DNA from: an uncultured Flavobacteriales bacterium
GTDB taxonomy: Bacteria > Bacteroidota > Bacteroidia > Flavobacteriales > BACL11
Assembly (NCBI GenBank): GCA_905478555.1
Contig: CAJQIZ010000024.1
Span: 29,857 to 93,856 of the forward strand
Length of the DNA: 64,000 nt
Direction of reading: 5' to 3'
The translations under genes were made by a program, and so were the position numbers. Shown in pieces: positions 35,691 through 45,590 of this stretch. A model generated the notes under the pieces. It was not told where the DNA came from. It saw only the letters and a list, made by a program, of their open reading frames with translations, and ran no database searches. Within the stretch, counting starts at the first letter, position 1. Each line of letters begins with the position of its first letter.

Positions 35691-35713
35691 ATTTTAGAAA
35701 AACTTAACAAAAA

Positions 35714-36994
35714 ATGAAATATTTACAGATAAAAAATCCGTTATTTATTAAAAACAGACAGATGTTTACTTCTAAGATAAGTTCAAATACTTTAGCAATT
35801 TTTAATTCTAATGATGTAATGCCAACTAATGCGGATGGGACTATGCCATTCAGACAAAATAATGACATTTTTTGGCTAAGTGGTGTAGATCAAGAAGAAA
35901 GTGTTTTATTAATATACCCTGATAATGAAGAAGAAAAAGAAATCTTATTCCTTAAAGAAACTAATGAGCATATCGCTATTTGGGAAGGAGCAAAACTGGA
36001 TAAAAGAGAAGCACTTAAAGTTTCCGGAATTCGTACTGTTTATTGGTTAAGTGAGATGGAGGATAAATTAGAGGAACTGATAAGTAAATCTGATGGAGTA
36101 TATTTAAATTCAAATATTCATAGCAGATCTGCATCTGAAGTAGAGACAAGAGATGATAGATTTAGAAAAATGATATCAGAAAAATATAATAAAGAAATAT
36201 TAGAAGTATCTCCTATAATGCACGAGTTAAGATCTATAAAATCAGAATTAGAAATCTTGTTAATGCAAAACGCCTGTAATATAACAGAAAAGGGGGTAAG
36301 AAGAATTTTACCATTCATAAAACCAGGGGTTATGGAATATGAAATTGAAGCAGAATTAATGCACGAATTTCTTAGAAACAGATCTTCAGGATTTGCTTAC
36401 CAACCTATAATTGGTGCTGGTAGAAATTCCTGTGTACTGCATTATATTGAAAATAATCAAGAATGTAAAGATGGAGATATTTTACTAATGGATTTTGGTG
36501 CAGAATACGCTAATTACTCTTCAGATTTAACCAGAACCGTACCTGTAAATGGGAGATTTTCGGATAGACAAAAAGCAGTCTATAATTCTGTTTTACATGT
36601 AATGAAAGAGGCAACTAATATGTTGAGACCTGGGACAATGTTTAAAGAGTATAATGCAGAAATTGGAAGAATGATGGAATTGGAACTAATAAAATTAAAA
36701 CTTTTAGATCATCATGATGTACTAAAACAGAACAATGATAAACCATTATACAAACAGTACTTTATGCATGGAACATCCCATTATTTAGGATTAGATGTAC
36801 ATGATGTTGGTAACTTTGATTGGGCTATGAAAGAAGGAATGGTGTTTACCTGCGAACCTGGAATATATATATTAGAAGAAGAGTTAGGAATTCGTTTAGA
36901 GAATGATATTTTAGTAACCAATAATGGTCCAGATGACTTAATGAAAAATATACCGATTGAAGTAGATGAAATAGAAGAATTAATGAATTCATAA
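35714..36994 (+). CDS. pepP: Xaa-Pro aminopeptidase (aminopeptidase P)
   Basis: 426 residues. The N-terminal AMP_N domain (FRQNNDIFWLSGVDQEESVLLIYP) precedes a pita-bread M24 metallopeptidase domain with the five metal ligands: LLMDFGAEYANYSSDLTR (two Asp), MHGTSHYLGLDVHD (His), FTCEPGIYI (Glu) and GIRLENDILV (Glu). It removes N-terminal residues before proline; probably cytoplasmic since no signal peptide is seen. Confidence 0.95.
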   Translation: MKYLQIKNPLFIKNRQMFTSKISSNTLAIFNSNDVMPTNADGTMPFRQNNDIFWLSGVDQEESVLLIYPDNEEEKEILFLKETNEHIAIWEGAKLDKREALKVSGIRTVYWLSEMEDKLEELISKSDGVYLNSNIHSRSASEVETRDDRFRKMISEKYNKEILEVSPIMHELRSIKSELEILLMQNACNITEKGVRRILPFIKPGVMEYEIEAELMHEFLRNRSSGFAYQPIIGAGRNSCVLHYIENNQECKDGDILLMDFGAEYANYSSDLTRTVPVNGRFSDRQKAVYNSVLHVMKEATNMLRPGTMFKEYNAEIGRMMELELIKLKLLDHHDVLKQNNDKPLYKQYFMHGTSHYLGLDVHDVGNFDWAMKEGMVFTCEPGIYILEEELGIRLENDILVTNNGPDDLMKNIPIEVDEIEELMNS

Positions 36995-37036
36995 TTAATA
37001 AAATTTATAGCATTATTATTTTTTCAAACAATATGA

Positions 37037-37220
37037 ATGTACTATTATAGAATAATCGAATCTTTAACTAAAGAAGAATCCCGTTACTATAAATTATTTG
37101 TCGCTAGAACATATAATAATAGTGAAAGGAAAGATACTCAACTTTTTGATTTTATTAAAAAAATGGAGAAGATTATGATGAGGAAGAAATATCGTCTGGT
37201 TAAAATCTACAGTATCATGA
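37037..37220 (+). pseudogene. 5' fragment of a conserved gene, frameshifted and truncated
   Basis: MYYYRIIESLTKEESRYYKLFVARTYNNSERKD reads like the start of a flavobacterial helical-repeat protein family, as I recall it. At the A7 run at 37158-37164 the frame breaks: the ORF goes on as MEKIMMRKKY, while the +1 frame gives the sensible continuation NGEDYDEEEISSG then stops. After ~37200 the homology ends. It meets a fragment of another gene on the opposite strand (37197-37345), so the 3' ends of both seem deleted. Confidence 0.6.
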
Positions 37221-37351
37221 TAAGTTACTCCTAACTCCCCAAAAGAAAGGTGAATATTAGATACTTGAGATTTTGAATTAGTAGCAAAATCAAGTATTAC
37301 ACTAAATATAAAGAGTGTTTTTTTATTATTATAACAGTTTTTATATCAATT
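37197..37351 (-). pseudogene. 5' fragment of a possible secreted protein gene, start codon lost
   Basis: Minus-strand reading NNKKTLFIFSVILDFATNSKSQ looks like a Sec signal peptide whose ATG has been lost, followed by VSNIHLSFGELGVTYHDTVDFNQ. Beyond ~37197 the frame simply reads antisense of the neighbouring fragment. This suggests a decayed gene start facing the fragment at 37037. Weak evidence from short length; could be chance. Confidence 0.35.
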
Positions 37352-37455
37352 CTTAAGCAAAGATGAGAAACATGAGAGGTATAAAAAAATATTTAAAATA
37401 GTTTCTTATTCATTCAAATGTAATGTTACAGATAATAATCACTTAATAATCTTAC

Positions 37456-38517
37456 TTAGTCAGTGTTTTTCATTGCATCCCAACCCTGAGCAGTTATTGG
37501 ATGAGATGTATTATCATTTGTAATAAAATTATTACCAACTGACTTATCAGTAACATATCCAATTATTGTAAAGTCAACATCTTTTTTCAACTTTTCATAA
37601 TGATCTTGAGAGATAGTAAACAACAATTCATAATCTTCACCTCCATTTAAAGCGCAAAATATTGGATTTAGATTTAACTCTTTCGCTAAGTTCATAGTAG
37701 TGTGATCAATTGGTAATTTATCTTCATAAATTGTAATTCCAACATCCGATTGTTTTGCTATATGGAGAATTTCAGAGGTTAATCCATCTGAAATATCTAT
37801 CATTGAGTTAGGAATTATCTCCAAATCACTTAATACTTCAATTAATTTGACTCTAGCTTCTACCTTTAATTGTCTTTGTAAACAGTAATCATTCCCTTGC
37901 AAATCTGGCTGAATAGTAGGATTGTCTAAAAAGATTTGTTTTTCTCTAGTCAAAATTTGTAATCCTAAATAAGCGGCTCCTAAATCTCCAGTACAAACTA
38001 CTAAATCGTTAACCTCCGCTCCACTTCTATAACTAATTTTACTTTTTTCTACCTCCCCAACAACAGAAATTGAAATAATTAATCCACTAGTTGATGAGGT
38101 GGTATCACCTCCAACTAAATCAACATTATACTTTTCGCAAGCGGCATAAATTCCCGCATATAACTCTTCAATTGCTTCAATGGGAAAACGATTAGAAACC
38201 GCTATGCTAACCGTAATTTGTGTAGCTACACCATTCATTGCACATATATCAGAAACATTAACGGCAACTGCTTTATATCCTAAATGTTTTAAAGGTGAAT
38301 AGGAAAGATCAAAATGAACTCCTTCTATTAACATATCCGTACTAAATAACTGATATTTTTCTTTGGAAAACTCTAATACAGCAGCATCGTCACCTACTCC
38401 TTTTTTACTACTTTTGTTTTTACACTCAAACGACTTTGTAATGTGTTCAATTAAACCAAACTCACCTAATTCTGATACAGATGTATTCTGCAACTTATTC
38501 TCTTCAAATATACTCAT
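37456..38517 (-). CDS. thiL: Thiamine-monophosphate kinase
   Basis: 353 residues. KGVGDDAAVLEF, STDMLIEGVHFDL, LGYKAVAVNVSDICAMNG, VGGDTTSS and MIDISDGLTSEILHI are the ThiL ATP/Mg-binding motifs; LNGGEDYELLFT completes the fold. It makes thiamine pyrophosphate from thiamine phosphate. Divergent from the SUF operon, with its -7 promoter match 6 bases before the start. Confidence 0.96.
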   Translation of the reverse strand: MSIFEENKLQNTSVSELGEFGLIEHITKSFECKNKSSKKGVGDDAAVLEFSKEKYQLFSTDMLIEGVHFDLSYSPLKHLGYKAVAVNVSDICAMNGVATQITVSIAVSNRFPIEAIEELYAGIYAACEKYNVDLVGGDTTSSTSGLIISISVVGEVEKSKISYRSGAEVNDLVVCTGDLGAAYLGLQILTREKQIFLDNPTIQPDLQGNDYCLQRQLKVEARVKLIEVLSDLEIIPNSMIDISDGLTSEILHIAKQSDVGITIYEDKLPIDHTTMNLAKELNLNPIFCALNGGEDYELLFTISQDHYEKLKKDVDFTIIGYVTDKSVGNNFITNDNTSHPITAQGWDAMKNTD

Positions 38518-38522
38518 AACTG

Positions 38523-38530
38523 CAAAGATA
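38523..38530 (-). promoter_or_regulatory. Predicted -7 element for thiL
   Basis: Minus-strand TATCTTTG fits TAnnTTTG, very close to the ATG at 38517, suggesting a short or absent leader. Confidence 0.5.
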
Positions 38531-38570
38531 TATATTCTTACGGCAATTTACTTAAATAGTATAGAATTAG

Positions 38571-38578
38571 TATATTTG
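38571..38578 (+). promoter_or_regulatory. Predicted -7 element for the SUF operon
   Basis: TATATTTG fits TAnnTTTG, 26 bases before the first SUF-operon ATG at 38605. No IscR-type site was recognised nearby. Confidence 0.6.
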
Positions 38579-38604
38579 CAGAAATTAGAACAAATCTAAA
38601 TAAG

Positions 38605-38928
38605 ATGATAAAAATAAGTAATTCCGCAAAAGATAGATTATTACATTTACTACATAAAGATGATAAAGAAAATTCATTTGTAAGAGTAGGTGTAGAAAGT
38701 GGAGGATGTTCAGGTTTAAGTTATAAATTAGACTTTGATAGCCTAAAAAATGAAGATGATGAACTAATTGAAGATAATAATATTAAACTTTTGATAAATA
38801 AAAAGAGTTTTTTGTATTTAGTTGGTACAACTTTAGAGTTTTCTGATGGACTAAACGGAAAAGGATTTGTTTTTAATAACCCAAACGCCAGTAGAACTTG
38901 TGGATGTGGTGAAAGTTTCTCCTTATAA
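38605..38928 (+). CDS. A-type iron-sulfur carrier (IscA/SufA family)
   Basis: 107 residues, HesB/IscA fold. The three conserved cysteines are visible: GGCSGLSYKLDF and the C-terminal TCGCGESF. A-type proteins carry assembled clusters to target apoproteins. First gene of a rightward SUF operon, 9 bases before sufB. Confidence 0.94.
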   Translation: MIKISNSAKDRLLHLLHKDDKENSFVRVGVESGGCSGLSYKLDFDSLKNEDDELIEDNNIKLLINKKSFLYLVGTTLEFSDGLNGKGFVFNNPNASRTCGCGESFSL

Positions 38929-38937
38929 AATTAAAAG

Positions 38938-40395
38938 ATGAGTGAAAAGAAACAACAATCGGAAGATAAGTTATTAGAAAAAGTAACTACAACCGAATAC
39001 AAATATGGATTTACAACTGACATAGAATCAGATACTATTCCAAAAGGACTTTCAGAAGATGTTGTACGTATTATTTCTGAAAAGAAAAATGAACCACAAT
39101 GGATGTTAGATTACCGACTAAAAGCATATAACGCTTGGTTAGAGATGGAAGAGCCAGTATGGGCAAATGTTAGTTATGCAAAACCAAATTATCAAGACGT
39201 AATTTATTATTCTGCACCAAAACAAAAACCTGTTTTAGATAGTTTAGATGATTTGGATCCAGAAATGAAAAAGATGTTTGATAAGCTGGGGATTTCCATT
39301 GATGAGCAAAATAAATTGGCAAATGTAGCGGTAGACATTGTTATGGATTCTGTTTCAGTAGCTACCTCATTTAAGGAAAAACTTAGAGATTTAGGAATTA
39401 TTTTTTGCTCTATCTCTGATGCAATTCAAGACCATCCAGAATTAGTGAAAAAGTATTTAGGAACAGTTGTTCCTGCAAGAGATAATTTTTTCTCAGCACT
39501 TAATGCGGCAGTATTTTCTGATGGTTCATTTTGCTATATTCCAAAAGGAGTAAAATGCCCAATGGAACTTTCTACTTACTTCCGAATTAACGAAGCAGGA
39601 ACAGGACAATTTGAAAGAACATTATTAATTGCAGATGAAGGATCACAAGTAAGTTATTTAGAAGGATGTACTGCTCCAATGAGAGATGAAAATCAATTAC
39701 ATGCTGCAGTAGTAGAACTTATAGCAATGGATGATGCGGATATAAAATATTCAACTGTACAAAATTGGTACCCAGGAAATACTGAAGGGGTTGGTGGAGT
39801 TTTCAACTTTGTAACTAAAAGAGGAATCTGCTATAAAAACGCTAAAATTTCTTGGACACAAGTAGAGACTGGATCAGCTGTTACTTGGAAATATCCTTCT
39901 TGTATTTTAAAAGGAGATAATTCTATTGGAGAGTTTTTCTCGGTAGCGGTTACCAATAACATGCAACAAGCCGATACAGGAACTAAAATGATACACCTTG
40001 GGAAAAATACTAAGAGTACCATTATTGCAAAAGGTATATCAGCAGGAAAAAGTAATGGAAACTATAGAGGGTTAGTCAAAATATCAAAAGGAGCAACTAA
40101 CTCCAGAAACTTTTCGCAATGTGATTCTTTATTAATGGGAGATAAATGTGGTTCTCATACCTTCCCGTATATTGAAGTAAAAAATAACTCTTCCAAAGTA
40201 GAGCATGAAGCAACAACATCAAAAATTGGAGAGGATCAAATATTTTACTGTAACCAAAGAGGGATTGGAACAGAAGCAGCAATTGCACTAATCGTAAATG
40301 GTTATTGTAAAGATGTACTGAACCAGTTACCAATGGAATTTGCAGTAGAAGCACAAAAATTATTAGAAATCAGCCTAGAAGGGTCTGTAGGCTAA
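38938..40395 (+). CDS. sufB: Fe-S assembly scaffold SufB
   Basis: 485 residues. SufB hallmarks: [63 protein letters not shown], and the C-terminal [26 protein letters not shown]. With SufC and SufD it forms the BC2D scaffold on which new clusters are built. Cytoplasmic. Confidence 0.98.
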   Translation: MSEKKQQSEDKLLEKVTTTEYKYGFTTDIESDTIPKGLSEDVVRIISEKKNEPQWMLDYRLKAYNAWLEMEEPVWANVSYAKPNYQDVIYYSAPKQKPVLDSLDDLDPEMKKMFDKLGISIDEQNKLANVAVDIVMDSVSVATSFKEKLRDLGIIFCSISDAIQDHPELVKKYLGTVVPARDNFFSALNAAVFSDGSFCYIPKGVKCPMELSTYFRINEAGTGQFERTLLIADEGSQVSYLEGCTAPMRDENQLHAAVVELIAMDDADIKYSTVQNWYPGNTEGVGGVFNFVTKRGICYKNAKISWTQVETGSAVTWKYPSCILKGDNSIGEFFSVAVTNNMQQADTGTKMIHLGKNTKSTIIAKGISAGKSNGNYRGLVKISKGATNSRNFSQCDSLLMGDKCGSHTFPYIEVKNNSSKVEHEATTSKIGEDQIFYCNQRGIGTEAAIALIVNGYCKDVLNQLPMEFAVEAQKLLEISLEGSVG

Positions 40396-40405
40396 AAATA
40401 CAAAC

Positions 40406-41167
40406 ATGTTAAAGATAAACAATTTAAAAGCAGGAATTGAAGACAATCAAATCCTAAGAGGAATAAACCTTGAAATAAAAGCAGGAGAAGTACATGCAAT
40501 TATGGGACCAAATGGTTCTGGAAAAAGTACACTTGCTTCTGTAATTGCAGGAAAAGAAGAGTATGAAGTTGAAGGTGGATCAATAGATTTTGAAGGAGTA
40601 GATTTATTAGACTTAACACCTGAAGAAAGAGCTCATAAAGGAGTGTTTTTATCCTTTCAATATCCTGTAGAGATTCCTGGAATTTCAGTTTCTAACTTTA
40701 TTAAAACCTCTATTAACGAAAGAAGAAAAGCGGCAGGATTAGAGTCTATGACAGCTAAGAATTTGTTAAAAATGTTGAAAGAGAAAATGGAACTATTAAG
40801 TATTGATAAAGGATATTTATCAAGAAATATGAATGAAGGGTTTTCAGGAGGAGAAAAGAAAAGAAATGAAATCTTTCAAATGGCAATGTTAGAGCCTAAA
40901 CTATCTATTTTAGATGAAACTGATTCTGGATTAGATATTGACGCACTAAGAATTGTTGCTAATGGAGTAAACAAACTTAGAACTAAAGACAATGCAACTA
41001 TTGTAATTACGCATTACCAAAGATTATTGGATTACATTATCCCTGACTTTGTACATGTACTTTACAAGGGTAAAATTGTAAAATCTGGAGGAAAAGAATT
41101 AGCTTTAGAGCTAGAAGAAAAAGGATACGATTGGATAACTAAAGAATCAGACAAACAGTGGGCTTAA
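40406..41167 (+). CDS. sufC: Fe-S assembly ATPase SufC
   Basis: 253 residues, ABC ATPase without membrane partner. Walker A GPNGSGKSTLAS, Q-loop FLSFQYPVEIPG, signature FSGGEKKRNEIFQM, Walker B LSILDETDSGLDIDAL, with the SufC-typical ETDSGLD. Drives conformational change of SufBD. Overlaps sufD by 10 bases. Confidence 0.98.
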   Translation: MLKINNLKAGIEDNQILRGINLEIKAGEVHAIMGPNGSGKSTLASVIAGKEEYEVEGGSIDFEGVDLLDLTPEERAHKGVFLSFQYPVEIPGISVSNFIKTSINERRKAAGLESMTAKNLLKMLKEKMELLSIDKGYLSRNMNEGFSGGEKKRNEIFQMAMLEPKLSILDETDSGLDIDALRIVANGVNKLRTKDNATIVITHYQRLLDYIIPDFVHVLYKGKIVKSGGKELALELEEKGYDWITKESDKQWA

Positions 41168-42378
41168 TAAATAACATAAAATCTTATTCTGAAACGATAA
41201 GTTTAAGTACGGAAAAGAAAGGACTATTAAACTCTTTCTTAGAAAACGGCTTTCCTACTATTAAAGATGAGGATTGGAAGTACACTTCTTTAAAGAGAAT
41301 TATTTCTGAGGATTTTTCTATTGAAAAAAATGGAAATGATATTGATGCTTCGGAGATTTCAAAACATTCTTTATCTTTCAAAAATCAATTAATTTTTGTG
41401 GATGGGGAACTAATTAGCTCACCTCAAATTAAGGGAGTTACAATTAGTGGTTATGCTGATTTTGAGAGTAGAAATAATGATGCAATTATGAATTTAAATG
41501 CATCACTTTGTAAAAATGGTTTTAGTATTTCAGTAGCTAAAAATACAGTTGTTGAACAGGTGATAGAAATTCTATTTTTTACAACTACTGAGAATAATTT
41601 TTCACAATACAGAAACCAAATTATTGTTGGAGAAAACTCTGAAATAAAATTTGTTGAGAAAATACAAAACTTAAATAATTCTACATCATTTGTAAATTAC
41701 TTTACACAGATAAACTGTGATAAGAATACGAATGTAGAGTTTAATAAAATTCAGAACAACACTTCAAATTCTATACTAATTGATAATGTAGATGTATATC
41801 AAAAAGATAACTCTAATTGTGATGTAAATACTTTAATTTTTGGAGGTAACTTTACTAGAAACAATCTGAATTTTGAACAAAACGGGAATAATTGCGAAAG
41901 TAATATGAATGGAGTTTCTGTTTTAGACGATAATCAATTTGCTGACAACCATACTTTTGTAGATCATAAAAGTGCGCATTGTAGAAGTAATGAGATGTAC
42001 AAAGGAGTTTACTTAGGAAAGTCAAAGGGAGTATTTAATGGTAAGATTATGGTGCGTCCTGATGCACAAAAAATTGATGCCTTTCAATCGAACAATAACC
42101 TTTTACTAAGTGAAGATTCTACTATTGACAGTAAACCACAATTGGAGATTTATGCAGATGATGTGAAGTGTAGTCATGGTTGCACTATCGGACAATTAGA
42201 TGATGAGGCATTATTTTACATGAGAAGTAGAGGTATTGGAGTGGAAGAAGCAAAAGCGGTATTAACTTATGCATTTGCATCAGAAGCAATTGATAATATT
42301 TCTGTTTCAGAAGTAAGATTAGTAGCTCAAAAATTATTAGCTGATAAACTAAATGTTGATTTAGATTTTAGTTTATAA
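41158..42378 (+). CDS. sufD: Fe-S assembly protein SufD
   Basis: 406 residues from GTG 41158, inside the end of sufC. EDWKYTSLKRI near the N-terminus and the beta-helix core ending DDVKCSHGCTIGQLDDEALFYMRSRGI are SufD hallmarks. Partner of SufB in the scaffold complex; contributes to iron entry. The GTG start is chosen since it gives the typical N-terminal length; the overlap implies coupled translation. Confidence 0.96.
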   Translation: MGLINNIKSYSETISLSTEKKGLLNSFLENGFPTIKDEDWKYTSLKRIISEDFSIEKNGNDIDASEISKHSLSFKNQLIFVDGELISSPQIKGVTISGYADFESRNNDAIMNLNASLCKNGFSISVAKNTVVEQVIEILFFTTTENNFSQYRNQIIVGENSEIKFVEKIQNLNNSTSFVNYFTQINCDKNTNVEFNKIQNNTSNSILIDNVDVYQKDNSNCDVNTLIFGGNFTRNNLNFEQNGNNCESNMNGVSVLDDNQFADNHTFVDHKSAHCRSNEMYKGVYLGKSKGVFNGKIMVRPDAQKIDAFQSNNNLLLSEDSTIDSKPQLEIYADDVKCSHGCTIGQLDDEALFYMRSRGIGVEEAKAVLTYAFASEAIDNISVSEVRLVAQKLLADKLNVDLDFSL

Positions 42379-43593
42379 ATGTTAGACATAATCAAAATAC
42401 GATCCAAATTCCCCATCCTCAGCCGAAAAGTAAACGGACAAGATTTAGTGTATTTTGACAATGGAGCAACTACCCAAAAACCACAAGTAGTAATTGATGC
42501 TGAAGCTAATTATTATGCAAATGAAAACTCCAATGTGCATAGAGGGGTTCATTTTTTAAGCGGACTAGCAACTGATAAATTTGAAGAAACAAGAAACACA
42601 ATTCAAAAATTTATTGGAGCAAAACACAAGCATGAAATTATTTTTACAAAAGGTACAACTGACGCGATAAACTTAGTTGCAAACGGATTCAGAACTTTAT
42701 TAAATAAAGGAGATGAAGTTATCATTTCAGAAATGGAGCATCATTCAAACATTGTGCCTTGGCAAATGTGTTGCGAACAAAGTGGAGCTACTCTAAAAGT
42801 TATTCCATTGTTGAATAATGGAAGTTTGGACATGATAGCTTTTGAAAATTTCCTTACTGAAAATACAAAATTAGTTTCTGTATCTCATATTTCCAATACA
42901 TTGGGAACTATAAACCCTATTAAAGAAATTATTGAAAAAGCGCAAGCAGTTGGTGCAAAAGTTATGATTGATGGTGCGCAGGCAGCAGCACATATTTCAC
43001 TAAATATGCAAAGCTTAGGGGCTGATTACTACTGTTTTTCAGCACATAAATTATATGGACCTACAGGAGTTGGTATTTTGTATGGGAAGGAAGATGTTTT
43101 AAATGAATTACCTCCATATCAAGGTGGTGGAGAAATGATAAAAGAAGTAAGTTTTAAGAAAACTACTTACGCCTGCTTACCTCATAAATTTGAGGCAGGG
43201 ACACCAAATATTGCAGGAGTAGTGGCATTTAAATCAGCTATTGATTTTATTAACGAATTAGGATTAAGCAACATAGCTAAATATGAGGAAGAACTTTTGC
43301 AATATGCTACAGAAGAAGTATTGAAAATAGAGGGACTAAAAATTTACGGAACAGCTAAAAATAAATCAGGAATTATATCTTTTAATATTAATGAATTGCA
43401 CCCTTATGATATTGGTGTAATTGTAGATAAGTTAGGTATTGCTATAAGAACAGGACACCACTGTACACAACCTATTATGGAACGATTTAATATTCCTGGA
43501 ACAGCAAGAATTTCATTAGCAGTTTATAATACTAAAGAAGAAATTGATATTTGTATTAACGCTATTATAAAGGCAAAACAAATGTTATCGTAA
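42379..43593 (+). CDS. sufS: Cysteine desulfurase SufS
   Basis: 404 residues, class V aminotransferase fold. LVYFDNGATTQKPQVVID, SNVHRGVHFLS, PLP-lysine region FSAHKLYGPTGVGILYG, and the mobile-loop cysteine in AIRTGHHCTQPIM. It takes sulfur from cysteine for cluster assembly and hands it to SufE, encoded next. Confidence 0.97.
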   Translation: MLDIIKIRSKFPILSRKVNGQDLVYFDNGATTQKPQVVIDAEANYYANENSNVHRGVHFLSGLATDKFEETRNTIQKFIGAKHKHEIIFTKGTTDAINLVANGFRTLLNKGDEVIISEMEHHSNIVPWQMCCEQSGATLKVIPLLNNGSLDMIAFENFLTENTKLVSVSHISNTLGTINPIKEIIEKAQAVGAKVMIDGAQAAAHISLNMQSLGADYYCFSAHKLYGPTGVGILYGKEDVLNELPPYQGGGEMIKEVSFKKTTYACLPHKFEAGTPNIAGVVAFKSAIDFINELGLSNIAKYEEELLQYATEEVLKIEGLKIYGTAKNKSGIISFNINELHPYDIGVIVDKLGIAIRTGHHCTQPIMERFNIPGTARISLAVYNTKEEIDICINAIIKAKQMLS

Positions 43594-44013
43594 ATGGAAA
43601 CAATAAAAGAAATACAAGAGGAAATTATTGAGGATTTTGAGATATTTGATGATTGGATGCAGAAGTATGAATTTCTGATTGATTTAGGAAAAGAGTTGCC
43701 TCAAATTGAAGAACAGTACAAAATAGAAGACAACTTAATAAAAGGATGTCAGAGTAGAGTATGGCTGCATGCAGAGGAGAAAAATGGAAGTATTGTATAT
43801 TCTGCAGACAGTGATGCAATAATGACAAAAGGAATTATTGCAATATTATTAAGGGTTTTATCAAATCAGAAATCAGAAGATATAATAAATGCTGATTTAA
43901 GTTTTATTGATGAAATAGGACTAAAAGAGCAACTATCAGCAACAAGAGCAAATGGATTAGTTTCCATGATAAAAAAAATAAAACTGTTCGCATTAGCGTT
44001 AGGAAAAAGATAA
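43594..44013 (+). CDS. sufE: Sulfur acceptor SufE
   Basis: 139 residues. The catalytic cysteine lies in DNLIKGCQSRVWLHAE; the fold motif DWMQKYEFLIDLGKELP precedes it. It accepts persulfide from SufS and stimulates it. It begins at the base after the sufS stop. Confidence 0.96.
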   Translation: METIKEIQEEIIEDFEIFDDWMQKYEFLIDLGKELPQIEEQYKIEDNLIKGCQSRVWLHAEEKNGSIVYSADSDAIMTKGIIAILLRVLSNQKSEDIINADLSFIDEIGLKEQLSATRANGLVSMIKKIKLFALALGKR

Positions 44014-44018
44014 TAGTT

Positions 44019-44342
44019 ATGAAAACAAAAGAAGAGTTACAAAAAATAGGAGAAGAAGTGGTAGAGGTAATTTGTGAGATTTATGATCCTGAAATACCAG
44101 TAAACATCTATGCACTTGGTTTAATTTATGATGTAGAAGTAAGTGAGGAATGTGATGTGAAAATCACCATGACTTTAACTTCCCCAAATTGCCCAGTAGC
44201 AGAAACCTTACCAGTAGAAATTGAAGAAAAAGTGAAGGTAATTCCTGCTGTAAAAAAAGTAGAAGTAGAAATAACTTTTGAGCCTACGTGGACAAAAGAT
44301 ATGATGAGTGAAGAGGCAAAACTAGAACTAGGAATGCTATAA
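44019..44342 (+). CDS. SufT-like Fe-S assembly factor (DUF59/MIP18)
   Basis: 107 residues, MIP18-family domain with IYDPEIPVNIYALGLIYD and TLTSPNCPVAETLP (conserved Cys). Such proteins help mature Fe-S enzymes and are regular members of SUF operons in Bacteroidota. Confidence 0.93.
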   Translation: MKTKEELQKIGEEVVEVICEIYDPEIPVNIYALGLIYDVEVSEECDVKITMTLTSPNCPVAETLPVEIEEKVKVIPAVKKVEVEITFEPTWTKDMMSEEAKLELGML

Positions 44343-44343
44343 A

Positions 44344-44850
44344 ATGAGTGATGAAATTGTAAATAGAGTAGCTAGTAGTGTATTAATCACTATTGATTTA
44401 GCAGATTATGCTCCTGAACAATCTATCGCTAATTTTGATTTGAAAGACTTTCTTTTTGAAGAAATTTTCTTAAAAGAAAAAGAATTTAGAGGTAAATTAA
44501 AATCATTCGATTTTTCTATCTATACTGGAAAGATGGTAGCTCTTAATTGTAGTTCGGATGCTATTGTACCTATGTGGGCTTATATGCTGGCAACTTCCTA
44601 TCTTAATCAAGTAGGTACTGAAATTCATTTCGGAACGAAAGAAGAAGTATTCCAAAAAATATTTACTGATAATATTGACTCCATTAACGCTTCTGAATTT
44701 GAAAATAAAAAAGTAATTGTAAAGGGTTGTGGGCAAATTCCACTTACGGAAAGTTTATATATTGCAATCACTAAGAAATTACAAAACACGGTTAGTAGTT
44801 TAATGTTTGGGGAGGCTTGTTCTGCTGTTCCTGTATTAAAAAATAAATAA
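44344..44850 (+). CDS. DUF2480-family protein
   Basis: 168 residues. MSDEIVNRVASSVLITIDLADY and the middle FKGKLKSFDFSIYTGKMVAL-like block, plus a late IVKGCGQIPLTESLYIAITKKLQ, match DUF2480, a family found with SUF genes in Bacteroidota. Two cysteines in the C-terminal half (GCGQ and GEACSAVP) could bind a metal or cluster. Function not established; its placement one base after the sufT-like gene hints at Fe-S work. Confidence 0.85.
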   Translation: MSDEIVNRVASSVLITIDLADYAPEQSIANFDLKDFLFEEIFLKEKEFRGKLKSFDFSIYTGKMVALNCSSDAIVPMWAYMLATSYLNQVGTEIHFGTKEEVFQKIFTDNIDSINASEFENKKVIVKGCGQIPLTESLYIAITKKLQNTVSSLMFGEACSAVPVLKNK

Positions 44851-45590
44851 TGAATAAAAATATTCAAAAAATAAATAGTCAGATTTCTGACTATAAATTA
44901 GCTATTGTAAATCATCCATTATACAACCAACTAAAAACTGTTGAAGATGTTCAAAAACTAATGGAATACCATGTGTATGCAGTTTGGGATTTTATGTCCT
45001 TATTAAAGGCATTACAGATTGAACTTACTTGCACAACATTACCTTGGAAACCAGTTGGAGATACTAAAATAAGACGACTAATTAATTCTATAGTATTGGA
45101 AGAAGAAAGTGATGTAGATGCAGATGGAAATCCTTCCTCCCACTATGAAATGTACTTGGACGCCATGATAGAGTGTGGGGCAGACACAAAAAAAATTGAA
45201 TCTTTTAATTTAGAGGTAACTGCTAATCATATTCCGAAAATTCAAAAAAGTGTTGATGAATTTTTATCTACTACCTTTGATGTAATTAATAGTGGAGAAG
45301 CTCATAAGATTGCAGCTGCTTTTACTTTTGGGCGTGAGGATTTAATTCCAGATATGTTTAAATCAATTGTGAATGATTTGAACCAGGAATACAAACTAGA
45401 TAAATTTGTTTATTATCTAGAAAGACACATAGAATTAGATGGTGGAGAACACGGACCTTTAGCTTTACAACTTATTACTGATTTATGCGGAGAGGATAAT
45501 CTAAAATGGGAGGAAGTTAGTCAAACTGCAAAAGACTGCTTAAAAGCAAGGGTTAAATTATGGGATGCTATTTTGGAGGAAATTAATTAA
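44850..45590 (+). CDS. DUF3050 heme-oxygenase-like protein
   Basis: 246 residues, largely helical, with HPLYNQLKTVEDVQKLMEYHVYAVWDFMSLLKALQ, LINSIVLEEESDVD, HYEMYLDAMIECGAD and YYLERHIELDGGEHGPLA. These carry the scattered His/Glu residues of the heme-oxygenase-like diiron fold, and the whole matches DUF3050 as I recall it. A diiron oxygenase activity is inference. It overlaps the DUF2480 stop by one base, so it is translated with the SUF operon, and it ends 4 bases into the convergent rluF. Confidence 0.85.
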   Translation: MNKNIQKINSQISDYKLAIVNHPLYNQLKTVEDVQKLMEYHVYAVWDFMSLLKALQIELTCTTLPWKPVGDTKIRRLINSIVLEEESDVDADGNPSSHYEMYLDAMIECGADTKKIESFNLEVTANHIPKIQKSVDEFLSTTFDVINSGEAHKIAAAFTFGREDLIPDMFKSIVNDLNQEYKLDKFVYYLERHIELDGGEHGPLALQLITDLCGEDNLKWEEVSQTAKDCLKARVKLWDAILEEIN

